A stretch of DNA of 22,168 nt from Bacteroides sp. (GTDB lineage: Bacteria > Bacteroidota > Bacteroidia > Bacteroidales > Bacteroidaceae). Position numbers and translations under genes: made by a program. Position 1 is the first letter of the stretch. Every line of letters begins with the position of its first letter. Under the pieces are notes generated by a model. It was given only the letters and a program-made list of their open reading frames with translations, was not told the origin of the DNA and made no database searches. Below are positions 1 to 7,059 of the stretch, piece after piece. The DNA is taken from contig NZ_JASLER010000097.1 in assembly GCF_030151085.1 (NCBI RefSeq), forward strand, positions 1-22,168. Reading direction: 5' to 3'.

Positions 1-108
1 GCAGCGGCAGAATCTTTTAATGCGAAGATCAAAGCTTTCAGAGCACAGTTTAGGGGAGTCAGAGATAAGGCGTTCTTTTTATACAGACTTACTAAATTAT
101 ATGCATAA
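1..108 (+). CDS. ISAon1/ISL3-type transposase, C-terminal end (partial)
   Basis: The first 36 codons of the window are open and end in TAA at 106-108. The 35 residues include AESFNAKIKAFRAQFRGVRD, which I recognise as the C-terminal end of the DDE transposase found in Bacteroidales ISAon1/ISL3-group elements; the Glu in AESFN would be the last catalytic acidic residue. The start and the rest of the protein lie left of the window, so it cannot be said whether the gene is intact. Bases 109-174 probably contain the right end of this element, but the other end is outside the window and I cannot define the terminal inverted repeat. The family call rests on remembered similarity of this short tail. 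Confidence 0.75.
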   Translation, partial: AAAESFNAKIKAFRAQFRGVRDKAFFLYRLTKLYA

Positions 109-174
109 AATGAAAATCCCTCAGAGTTTTACGTTGATCCAAATATTCTAATCGGAGAAGATAGGGGGAGAAAC

Positions 175-205
175 AAAAAAGAATCGCAGAAGTGCGATTC
201 TTTTT
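175..205 (-). terminator. Terminator downstream of tRNA-fMet (works in both directions)
   Basis: A perfect 8-bp stem GAATCGCA/TGCGATTC with a 4-nt loop (181-200) is followed on the minus strand by six T (175-180) and on the plus strand by five T (201-205). It lies about 10 nt past the 3' end of the minus-strand tRNA, as expected for an intrinsic terminator of the tRNA transcript. It would also stop readthrough from the transposase. Confidence 0.85.
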
Positions 206-211
206 ATTTAG

Positions 212-284
<73 letters not shown>

Positions 285-452
285 ATTTTGTGAGTGCAAA
301 GGTACGGCTTTTAATTGAATATGCAAATATATTACCTATTATTTTTAATAAAAAATGCATCTTAATGCATAACACATTGATAGATAGTCTACTAATAAAT
401 GAACTTTTTTCTATCGCTTTCCTTCCTTATTGTTAATAAAATAATCATTTTC

Positions 453-483
453 TTGTAGGTTATGCAGAAATGTTTTACTTTTG
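453..483 (+). promoter_or_regulatory. Bacteroidales-type promoter of the tetR operon
   Basis: TACTTTTG at 476-483 matches the TAnnTTTG -7 element exactly. A TTG at 453-455 lies 20 bp upstream, in the usual place of the -33 element. Transcription would start near 490, giving a leader of about 25 nt before the ATG at 515. The AT-rich stretch 285-452 shows no gene. Confidence 0.7.
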
Positions 484-507
484 CACATATAATAAAGCAA
501 TGTGCAA
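481..507 (+). promoter_or_regulatory. Probable TetR operator overlapping its own promoter
   Basis: TTGCACAT at 481-488 and ATGTGCAA at 500-507 form a perfect 8-bp inverted repeat with an 11-nt spacer. It overlaps the end of the -7 element and covers the expected transcription start, and it ends 7 nt before the start codon of a TetR-type gene. That is the usual position for an autoregulatory TetR operator. Binding is inferred from position and symmetry only. Confidence 0.55.
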
Positions 508-514
508 TTAATCT

Positions 515-1099
515 ATGACCGTATCGAAGACAAAAGCTAAATTAGTAGACGTTGCCCGTCAACTCTTTGCAAAGATGGGTGTCGAGAATACTACAATGAA
601 TGATATCGCCCTCGCTTCTAAGAAAGGTAGGAGAACCCTCTATACCTATTTTAAGAGCAAGGAAGATATTTATTTGGCGGTTGTTGAATCGGAATTGGAT
701 ATTCTCTCGGATATGATGAAGCGGGTGGCGGAGAAGAATATTCAGCCGGACGAGAAACTGATGGAGATGATTTATACTCATCTGGATGCGGTGAAAGAAG
801 TGGTTTTCCGCAATGGTACGCTTCGTGCAACCTTCTTCCGTGACATCTGGAGAGTAGAAAAGGTGCGCAAGCGTTTCGATGCTAAGGAAATCCAACTTTT
901 CAGAGAAGTGCTTCGCGAAGGTATGGAGAAAGGCGTTTTTCAGATAGACGACTTGAATATGACCGCCGAGATTGTACACTATAGCGTCAAGGGCATTGAA
1001 GCTCCCTATATCCGTGGACATGTCGGGGCTTACCTCGACGACGAGACGCGCGGTAATTACGTGACTCGCCTGGTGCTTGGAGCCTTAAGAAAGAAATAA
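515..1099 (+). CDS. TetR/AcrR-family transcriptional regulator
   Basis: This 194-residue protein has the size and plan of a TetR repressor. The N-terminal helix-turn-helix spans about residues 9-52, with TTMNDIALASKKGRRTLYTY carrying the recognition helix, followed by FKSKEDIY, the usual start of helix 4. The rest, residues 53-194, is a helical ligand-binding and dimerisation domain whose ligand cannot be read from sequence. It heads a run of four same-strand genes (gaps of 29, 4 and 21 nt), so it probably controls them as well as itself. The next gene, fabG, suggests a link to fatty-acid or acyl-thioester metabolism; this is inference. The ATG at 515 is chosen because it falls just after the promoter and operator and the protein starts normally for the family. 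Confidence 0.92.
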   Translation: MTVSKTKAKLVDVARQLFAKMGVENTTMNDIALASKKGRRTLYTYFKSKEDIYLAVVESELDILSDMMKRVAEKNIQPDEKLMEMIYTHLDAVKEVVFRNGTLRATFFRDIWRVEKVRKRFDAKEIQLFREVLREGMEKGVFQIDDLNMTAEIVHYSVKGIEAPYIRGHVGAYLDDETRGNYVTRLVLGALRKK

Positions 1100-1128
1100 A
1101 TTACATTAATCAATAACTTAAAAATTGT

Positions 1129-1875
1129 ATGGGATTATTAGATGGTAAAACAGCCATTGTAACCGGTGCTGCTCGTGGTATCGGTAAGGCTATCGCTTTA
1201 AAGTTCGCTCAGGAAGGAGCAAATATCGCATTCACTGACTTGGTGATTGATGCAAATGCAGAAGCTACGGCAAAAGAACTCGAAGCATTGGGTGTAAAAG
1301 CTAAAGGCTATGCTTCTAATGCGGCCAATTTTGAAGATACCGCCAAGGTAGTAGAAGAAATCCATAAAGACTTCGGTCGCATTGATATTCTGGTTAACAA
1401 TGCAGGTATTACACGCGATGGTCTGATGATGCGTATGAGCGAACAACAATGGGACATGGTTATCAACGTTAACTTGAAGTCAGCCTTCAACTTTGTGCAT
1501 GCTTGTACTCCGATTATGATGCGTCAGAAAACAGGTAGCATTATCAATATGGCTTCTGTAGTAGGTGTTCATGGCAATGCCGGTCAAGCAAACTATGCCG
1601 CTTCTAAAGCAGGTATGATTGCATTGGCTAAATCTATCGCACAAGAATTAGGCTCTCGTGGCATCCGTGCTAACGCCATCGCTCCGGGCTTCATCCTTAC
1701 CGATATGACCGCCGCTTTATCCGACGAAGTAAGAACTGAATGGGCTAAGAAAATTCCTTTGCGTCGTGGTGGTACTCCTGAAGATGTAGCAAACATCGCT
1801 ACTTTCTTGGCTTCTGATATGTCTTCATACGTATCAGGACAAGTTATCCAAGTAGATGGTGGTATGAATATGTAA
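1129..1875 (+). CDS. fabG: 3-oxoacyl-[acyl-carrier-protein] reductase FabG
   Basis: This classical short-chain dehydrogenase of 248 residues is a normal length for FabG. It reduces 3-oxoacyl-ACP with NADPH in each cycle of fatty-acid elongation, in the cytoplasm. The cofactor motif TGAARGIG is at 12-19, NNAG at 90-93, and the catalytic tetrad is Asn115, Ser143, Tyr156 and Lys160 (YAASK). The C-terminal DGGMNM is the usual FabG ending. FabG is hard to separate from other short-chain reductases by motif, but the whole sequence, including ITRDGLMMRM and the INVNLKS segment, is typical of true FabG. It lies 29 nt after the TetR gene and 4 nt before the pseudouridine synthase gene, so it is very likely cotranscribed with both. 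Confidence 0.9.
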   Translation: MGLLDGKTAIVTGAARGIGKAIALKFAQEGANIAFTDLVIDANAEATAKELEALGVKAKGYASNAANFEDTAKVVEEIHKDFGRIDILVNNAGITRDGLMMRMSEQQWDMVINVNLKSAFNFVHACTPIMMRQKTGSIINMASVVGVHGNAGQANYAASKAGMIALAKSIAQELGSRGIRANAIAPGFILTDMTAALSDEVRTEWAKKIPLRRGGTPEDVANIATFLASDMSSYVSGQVIQVDGGMNM

Positions 1876-1879
1876 AAAA

Positions 1880-2551
1880 ATGACTGTCATATACGAAGAC
1901 AATCATATCATAATAGTCAACAAGACCGCTTCCGAGATCGTTCAGGGAGACAAAACAGGAGATACACCGCTTTCGGAAACCATAAAAGAGTATCTGAAAG
2001 AAAAGTACAACAAGCCTGGTAATGTCTTTATCGGTGTTACCCACCGGCTGGACCGCCCCGTAAGCGGTCTTGTTGTTTTTGCCAAGACCAGTAAAGCGCT
2101 TTCACGATTGAATGAGATGTTCAAGAACAGTGAGGTGAAGAAGACCTACTGGGCGGTGGTGAAGAACCAGCCACGCGAGGTTGAAGGCGAGTTGGTGCAC
2201 TATTTGGTACGTAACGAGAAACAGAACAAAAGTTATGCGTATGAAGAAGAAAAGCCGGGCAGTAAGAAAGCTATCCTGCACTACCGGCTCATCGGAAAAT
2301 CGCAGAACTACTATTTGCTGGAGATAGACTTGAAGACCGGACGTCATCATCAGATTCGTTGCCAGTTGGCAAAGATGGGATGTCCCATTAAAGGTGATTT
2401 GAAATACGGTTCTCCACGCTCTAATCCGGACGGAAGTATTTGCTTGCATGCACGCTTTATTCGCTTTGTGCATCCGGTATCGAAGGAAGTGATAGAGGTG
2501 GAAGCACCTGTACCTTCCGGTAATCTATGGAATGGTTTTGAATCTATATAA
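1880..2551 (+). CDS. RluA-family RNA pseudouridine synthase
   Basis: This 223-residue protein isomerises uridine to pseudouridine in rRNA or tRNA; the target base is not evident. The active-site motif HRLDRPVSG lies at 55-63, with Asp58 as the predicted catalytic nucleophile. The family form is RLDxxTSG, so Val replaces Thr here. GRHHQIRCQLAKMGCPIKGD is the conserved RluA-family C-terminal motif. There is no N-terminal S4 domain, so this is the short form, like RluA, RluC-lacking-S4 or TruC relatives. It starts 4 nt after fabG, which implies translational coupling. The order fabG then pseudouridine synthase looks like operon convenience and not a shared pathway. Confidence 0.9.
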   Translation: MTVIYEDNHIIIVNKTASEIVQGDKTGDTPLSETIKEYLKEKYNKPGNVFIGVTHRLDRPVSGLVVFAKTSKALSRLNEMFKNSEVKKTYWAVVKNQPREVEGELVHYLVRNEKQNKSYAYEEEKPGSKKAILHYRLIGKSQNYYLLEIDLKTGRHHQIRCQLAKMGCPIKGDLKYGSPRSNPDGSICLHARFIRFVHPVSKEVIEVEAPVPSGNLWNGFESI

Positions 2552-2572
2552 ACCAACTTAAAACTACTCATA

Positions 2573-5110
2573 ATGAAAAAAATCACGATTTTATCAGGCT
2601 TGCTGCTTCTGGTGGGGTTGGCAATCCAGGCACAGGAACGGGTTACCAAGTACAATGTGCGCCCTGCTGTGGTAGTACGAACTCCTATTCAGGGAGATAG
2701 TATCAACTTGACGGGAGATAAGTTTACACTTGGCGATCTTCTGAAAACGAAGATTAACATCGACTTTGAAGGTCAACCCTTTGAAAGTCTGACGGCGGAT
2801 ACGTCGGGCTATGTATCTGTGAAGAAAGCAGATAAAGATAATCTTTTTTATCTCTTCGCTACTAATCTGCGTGCGGAACGCTTTATGAAAGGCAAGTTAA
2901 ACATTTATTCTCCTGCTCGCTTTGAAGTATTTGTAAATGGTGAATCTAAACAATCTAAAGATACCTCAGAAGATAGTTTGTCGCAAGTTCGTCCTACGGC
3001 GGTAAGTCTTCGTTTAGAGCCTGAAGCCGATTATGAAATTGTCATAAAACTACTCTCCAATGCCGATGATAAGACTCAACCCGTATTGAAATGTGAATTT
3101 GAAAAAGATAAGGACTTTGCCAATGTGGGTTGCCAACTGGCACCGGACTTAACAAGACGTCTGGCTCTGGCTAATACCTTTTTCGGTAGCCGTGTAAGCG
3201 GAGTGTCACTTTCGCCAAATGGTAAATATCTGCTGACCCGGTATTCGGATAACTATTCAGTGGATCGCTCCAAGGTACGTTGCGAACTGACTGAGGTGAA
3301 GACCGGACGTGTTATATTGCCCAATGCGGATAAAGAAATGTCTTGGATGCCGGTCAGCAATAAATTGTATTATACGGTTGATGGCAAACAACAGAAAGAC
3401 TTGATAGTCTTTGATCCCGCTACTATGCGTGAGGAAGTATTGTTCACCAATGTTCCCGAAGGATATTTCACATGGTCGCCTACGGAAGATTATCTGATTT
3501 ACTCTCCTAAAGACGAAGGCGAGAAAGTCAGTGGACCATTGAAACGAATCTTGCATCCCGATGATCGCATTCCAGGTTCACGTAATCGTTATTATCTGGT
3601 GAAATACGATGCGACGACCGGACTTTCCGAGCGCTTGACATACGGTAGCCACAATGTTTACCTCAACGATATTTCTCCTGATGGTAAGAAATTGTTGTGC
3701 TCTACCTCCAAGTCGAATATCACCAAGTGCCCGTTTTCTCTTTCTTCTTTATTTGAGATAGATTTGGCTACATTGAAGGTTGATACTCTGATTACGTGGG
3801 ATGCTTATTTGGGAGGCGGAGCTTATTCGCCCGATGGAAAGCAACTCTTATTAACCGGCGGACCCGCCGCCTTTGGGGGTATCGGAGAGAATTGCGCACC
3901 GCATCCTATCTCCAATGATTTTGACACGCAGGCGTTCATTATGGACTTATCCACGAAGAAGATAACTCCTATCACTCGCGACTTTAATCCTACCGTATCT
4001 CCTTTGTCCTGGAATCGTGTGGATGGTTGCATCTATTTCAATACTACTGATGAAGATTGCAGAAACATCTATCGCTATTCACCCAAAACCGGAAGTTTTG
4101 AGAAGCTACCGCTTGATGAAGATATAATATCTTCGTTTACGTTGTCAGCGGATAACCCGTCTATAGCAGCTTACGTAGGAGGGGGAAATACCAGTTCAGG
4201 TGTTGCATACTTATATGATGCAAAGAAGAAGACGTCGACTTTGCTGGCCAATCCGATGAAGTCTACTTTGGACAAGATCGAATTGGGCAAGATGGACGAA
4301 TGGAACTTTACGGCCGCAGATGGTACGTTGATTAAAGGTATGATATGCTTGCCGCCATCCTTTGACCCGAACAAGAAATATCCGCTTATCGTTTACTACT
4401 ATGGTGGAACGACTCCTACTCCGCGGGGAATTACTTCTCCCTATTGTGCCCAGCTTTTTGCTTCACGCGATTATGTGGTTTACGTCATTCAGCCTAGCGG
4501 TGCCATCGGGTACGGACAAGAATTCTCTGCCCGCCACGTCAACGCATGGGGCGAACGTACCGCTGATGAAATTATTGAAGGTACAAAGAAATTCTGTGCA
4601 GACCATTCTTTTGTCGATGCCAAACGAGTGGGATGTATAGGTGCTTCTTACGGTGGATTTATGACGATGTATTTGCAGACTAAAACGGATATTTTTGCCG
4701 CCGCCGTCTCGCATGCCGGTATCAGCAACGTAACCAGTTATTGGGGCGAAGGTTTCTGGGGATATTCTTATAACTCTGTAGCCGCCGCCGAAAGCTATCC
4801 TTGGAATAATCCGGATCTGTTTACTAAAAATGGCGCATTGTTCAATGCTGATAAGATTAAGACTCCGTTGTTACTATTGCATGGCACGGTAGATACCAAT
4901 GTACCTATCGGCGAGAGCATCCAATTGTATAACGCCCTGAAGATATTGGGTAGAACCGTAGAATTTATTACGGTTGATGGGGAGAATCACATTATTACGG
5001 ATTATCCTAAACGTGAGTTATGGAATAATTCAATAATGGCTTGGTTTGCCCGTTGGTTGCAAGATAGTCCGGCATGGTGGAATGATCTTTATCCCGAACG
5101 CCATTGGTAA
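2573..5110 (+). CDS. Secreted S9-family serine peptidase (prolyl oligopeptidase / acylaminoacyl-peptidase type)
   Basis: This 845-residue protein starts with a Sec signal peptide, with cleavage expected after AIQA at about residue 21. Residues 180-560 have repeated WD/PD40-like strands (SPNGKYLL, SPDGKKLL, SPDGKQLL) and form the beta-propeller that gates access in this family. The C-terminal alpha/beta-hydrolase domain holds the triad: Ser692 in GASYGG, Asp774 in HGTVDTNVP and His806 in GENHII. It probably trims peptides in the periplasm. The extra N-terminal 150 residues before the propeller look like a beta-rich domain of unknown role. It lies 21 nt after the pseudouridine synthase gene and is the last gene of the run, directly before a strong terminator. 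Substrate preference (dipeptidyl, oligopeptidyl or acylaminoacyl) cannot be fixed from sequence. Confidence 0.9.
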   Translation: MKKITILSGLLLLVGLAIQAQERVTKYNVRPAVVVRTPIQGDSINLTGDKFTLGDLLKTKINIDFEGQPFESLTADTSGYVSVKKADKDNLFYLFATNLRAERFMKGKLNIYSPARFEVFVNGESKQSKDTSEDSLSQVRPTAVSLRLEPEADYEIVIKLLSNADDKTQPVLKCEFEKDKDFANVGCQLAPDLTRRLALANTFFGSRVSGVSLSPNGKYLLTRYSDNYSVDRSKVRCELTEVKTGRVILPNADKEMSWMPVSNKLYYTVDGKQQKDLIVFDPATMREEVLFTNVPEGYFTWSPTEDYLIYSPKDEGEKVSGPLKRILHPDDRIPGSRNRYYLVKYDATTGLSERLTYGSHNVYLNDISPDGKKLLCSTSKSNITKCPFSLSSLFEIDLATLKVDTLITWDAYLGGGAYSPDGKQLLLTGGPAAFGGIGENCAPHPISNDFDTQAFIMDLSTKKITPITRDFNPTVSPLSWNRVDGCIYFNTTDEDCRNIYRYSPKTGSFEKLPLDEDIISSFTLSADNPSIAAYVGGGNTSSGVAYLYDAKKKTSTLLANPMKSTLDKIELGKMDEWNFTAADGTLIKGMICLPPSFDPNKKYPLIVYYYGGTTPTPRGITSPYCAQLFASRDYVVYVIQPSGAIGYGQEFSARHVNAWGERTADEIIEGTKKFCADHSFVDAKRVGCIGASYGGFMTMYLQTKTDIFAAAVSHAGISNVTSYWGEGFWGYSYNSVAAAESYPWNNPDLFTKNGALFNADKIKTPLLLLHGTVDTNVPIGESIQLYNALKILGRTVEFITVDGENHIITDYPKRELWNNSIMAWFARWLQDSPAWWNDLYPERHW

Positions 5111-5130
5111 TGAAGAATTAAGAATAAAAA

Positions 5131-5171
5131 AAGCCGTTCCCTAGAATAGACAAGTTGGGAACGGCTTTTTT
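5131..5171. terminator. Bidirectional intrinsic terminator between convergent genes
   Basis: AAGCCGTTCCC (5131-5141) pairs perfectly with GGGAACGGCTT (5157-5167) across a 15-nt loop. T-rich runs follow on both strands: the plus strand reads five T at 5166-5170, and the minus strand reads a T run opposite the A run at 5125-5132. It closes the tetR operon on the plus strand and the small exported gene at 5188-5367 on the minus strand. Confidence 0.9.
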
Positions 5172-5187
5172 ATTAGTGTGCTTACTG

Positions 5188-5367
5188 TTATTGGGCCACT
5201 ACTGCTGTGTCAGGCACGTTCTTGACCGGTTGCACAGAATCTGTGATAACAGTGTCGTTAGACATAGATGTCATAGACGGTTGTTGTACAGAAGTCTTTG
5301 CCTGAGCCAAGAACGAACCTCCACAAACAAACATAAACAGGGCTGCTACTAAAACTAATTTCTTCAT
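5188..5367 (-). CDS. Small exported protein of unknown function, 59 residues
   Basis: On the minus strand, ATG at 5367-5365 opens a 59-codon frame ending in TAA at 5190-5188. The product begins MKKLVLVAALFMFVCGG and continues to FLAQA, a clean Sec signal peptide with cleavage expected after residue 23 or so. The mature part is only about 35 residues, rich in Ser, Thr, Val and Gln, with no cysteine or aromatic residue. The Cys in the signal core (residue 15) is not in a convincing lipobox. Support for a real gene comes from the signal peptide, Bacteroides-like codon use, its own terminator 20 nt downstream, and a sigma-54-like promoter about 95 bp upstream. I do not recognise the family. A plus-strand frame across the same bases (5155-5352) has no such support. 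Confidence 0.72.
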   Translation of the reverse strand: MKKLVLVAALFMFVCGGSFLAQAKTSVQQPSMTSMSNDTVITDSVQPVKNVPDTAVVAQ

Positions 5368-5460
5368 AATCTCATTTGCTTTTAAGTTGATATATATATT
5401 GTTAGTTAGGCTTAAGTGTCTTGTTCTATTGTAGAGTTTGACGCTTACGTGTTATATAGG

Positions 5461-5475
5461 TCAAATGATGTGCCA
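5461..5475 (-). promoter_or_regulatory. Putative sigma-54 (-24/-12) promoter of the small exported gene
   Basis: Read on the minus strand, TGGCAC-ATCAT-TTGA matches the RpoN consensus TGGCAC-N5-TTGC in all but the last base. GG falls at 5474-5473 and the -12 element at 5464-5461 with correct spacing. The start site would be near 5449, about 80 nt before the ATG at 5367. No TAnnTTTG element is found in the same stretch. The missing C of the -12 GC is the main weakness. Confidence 0.5.
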
Positions 5476-5533
5476 AAGAATGGACTTGAATGTTAAGTGA
5501 TTGAATGATAGGTTTGTGGTTGTAATGGCACAA

Positions 5534-5593
5534 TGTGGAATAGTGTGGAAAAGTGTGGAATGTGTGGAAAGGAGTGTGGAATTATTCTACACT
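5534..5593. repeat. Five phased TGTGGAA repeats plus one inverted copy; candidate enhancer
   Basis: TGTGGAA occurs at 5534, 5544, 5554, 5563 and 5575, spaced 10, 10, 9 and 12 bp, so the copies lie on nearly the same face of the helix. The last copy forms an imperfect dyad, AGTGTGGAAT (5573-5582) with ATTCTACACT (5584-5593). The array lies between the end of the sigma-54 activator gene and the sigma-54-like promoter, about 85 to 145 bp upstream of the predicted start. This is where NtrC-type activators bind. The role is inferred; the repeats themselves are plain in the sequence. Confidence 0.6.
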
Positions 5594-5617
5594 TTCCAAT
5601 CAAAGAAACTATGCTTT

Positions 5618-6967
5618 TTAGTCGAAGATACTATAAAGTTTGAGTTTGTTGTACAAAGTTTTGCGGTCGATACCAAGTAGTTGGGCGGCACGGCTCTTGT
5701 TGTTTCCGGTCTGACGTAATGCTTCTATAATTTGTTGTTTTTCGGCTTCCTCATTGCGCAAGGGGAGTCCTACGGGGATTGGCGCGGGTTCGTTCAGTTC
5801 ACTCAATTCGTCGATGGTTATGAACTTGCCTTGGGCTAGCAGGGTGGCACGACGTACAATATTCTTCATTTGACGCAAGTTGCCCGGCCAGTGATATTCC
5901 AGTAGTGCTTTGGATGCTTTTTCATCGAAACCGATCAGATGCTTGTCCAGTTCACGGTTGGCCTGATCGAGGAAGAAGTTAGCAAAGAGCAAGATGTCTT
6001 CGTGGCGTTCTTTCAATTGGGGCATACGTAGGGTAAATTCATTGATGCGGTGAAAAAGATCTTCGCGGAAAGTTCCTTTTTCAATGGCTTGCTCTAAGTT
6101 TTCGTTGGTTGCTGATACTAAACGTACGTCGACTTGTATTTCTTTGTTCGAGCCTACCGGACGGATTTTACGCTCTTGCAAGGCGCGGAGCAATTGTATT
6201 TGCACTTCGTAGCTCAGGTTTCCTATTTCGTCGAGAAAGATAGTACCTCCATTGGCGGCAATAAAGGCTCCGGTCTTATCGGTGATGGCACCTGTAAATG
6301 CACCTTTCACGTGTCCGAAGAACTCGGAAGCGGCTAGCTCTTTAGGAATAGAACCGCAATCGATGGCAACAAACGGCTGGTCGGCACGCTTGCTAAGCTG
6401 ATGGATGCGATGGGCAACGTATTCTTTTCCTGTTCCACTGGCACCGTTGATGAGCACCGACATATTGGTGGGGGAAACAAGTTTTACATAATTATAGAGT
6501 TGCCGGGCGGCGTCACTCTCTCCTTCAAGGTAATCGGAGGAAAGGGAGGTGCCTTCTGAACTCTTCTTTTCGATGCTCTTCTGAGGAAAATTTTCTTCTC
6601 TTTCGAAAGGCACGTTTAGCGCTTCTTCCAATTTCTTTAGCAACTCATCCGGATTCACGGGCTTGGAGATGTAATCGCAAGCACCTAGTTTCATGGTTTG
6701 TACCGCCGATTGTATATCGGCATAGCCGGTCATGATAATAAGCGGTATCGAAAGTCCGCGTTCGCTCAACCATTTCAACAAATCAATCCCATCTTTATCG
6801 GGCAATCGCAAGTCAGACAAAATCAGATCTACGCTTTCCGTCTCAATATGTTTTTGAGCACGGGCAATGCTGCTGACGGACGCTACCTGAAAACCTTTTT
6901 TCCCAAGCCACGTTTTAAGCATCATGCCGTAAGTTATGTCATCTTCTACGATTAAAATGGATCTCAT
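5618..6967 (-). CDS. NtrC-type sigma-54-dependent response regulator
   Basis: This 449-residue protein has three domains in the usual order. The receiver domain (1-115) has acidic residues ED8-10, phospho-acceptor Asp52 (LSDLRLP), Thr80 and Lys102. The AAA+ domain (about 148-380) has Walker A GASGTGKE at 175-182, the sigma-54-contacting loop GAFTGA at 222-227, Walker B GTIFLDE at 241-247, and the arginine region FREDLFHR. The C-terminal Fis-type helix-turn-helix is at about 410-445 (NNKSRAAQLLGIDRKTLYNK). Walker A has Ala where most family members have Glu (GESGTGKE). It activates RNA polymerase holding RpoN at distant enhancers. No sensor kinase gene adjoins it. The nearby TGTGGAA array and -24/-12 element suggest it drives the small exported gene downstream on the same strand; this is inference. 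Confidence 0.95.
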   Translation of the reverse strand: MRSILIVEDDITYGMMLKTWLGKKGFQVASVSSIARAQKHIETESVDLILSDLRLPDKDGIDLLKWLSERGLSIPLIIMTGYADIQSAVQTMKLGACDYISKPVNPDELLKKLEEALNVPFEREENFPQKSIEKKSSEGTSLSSDYLEGESDAARQLYNYVKLVSPTNMSVLINGASGTGKEYVAHRIHQLSKRADQPFVAIDCGSIPKELAASEFFGHVKGAFTGAITDKTGAFIAANGGTIFLDEIGNLSYEVQIQLLRALQERKIRPVGSNKEIQVDVRLVSATNENLEQAIEKGTFREDLFHRINEFTLRMPQLKERHEDILLFANFFLDQANRELDKHLIGFDEKASKALLEYHWPGNLRQMKNIVRRATLLAQGKFITIDELSELNEPAPIPVGLPLRNEEAEKQQIIEALRQTGNNKSRAAQLLGIDRKTLYNKLKLYSIFD

Positions 6968-6996
6968 CGCCTTTGTATTTTATCTCTTTTATGATA

Positions 6997-7004
6997 CAAA
7001 GGTA
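6997..7004 (-). promoter_or_regulatory. -7 element for the response-regulator gene
   Basis: On the minus strand TACCTTTG matches TAnnTTTG exactly, 29 nt upstream of the start codon at 6967. No convincing -33 TTTG is seen at the expected distance, so the call rests on the -7 element and its position in a 92-bp divergent intergenic region. Confidence 0.5.
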
Positions 7005-7025
7005 AGCGGTTTTGCTTGAAAATCG

Positions 7026-7033
7026 TATATTTG
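7026..7033 (+). promoter_or_regulatory. -7 element for the cyclophilin gene
   Basis: TATATTTG matches TAnnTTTG exactly and lies 26 nt before the ATG at 7060, giving a leader of about 20 nt. The -33 element is weak. With the minus-strand element at 6997-7004 it makes a compact divergent promoter pair. Confidence 0.6.
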
Positions 7034-7059
7034 CAAACTTAAATTAAACAAAAAGTAAA

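Noticed and set aside
542..1021. 159-codon minus-strand open frame
   Set aside because: Antisense shadow of the TetR gene with no recognisable motif.
5155..5352. 65-codon plus-strand frame with many Cys, Arg and His
   Set aside because: It starts inside the terminator stem and is antisense to the small exported gene, which has a signal peptide and terminator.
5525..5539. Second sigma-54-like site, plus strand, TGGCAC at 5525-5530
   Set aside because: The -12 part reads GGAA instead of TTGC, and the site would fire antisense into the regulator gene.
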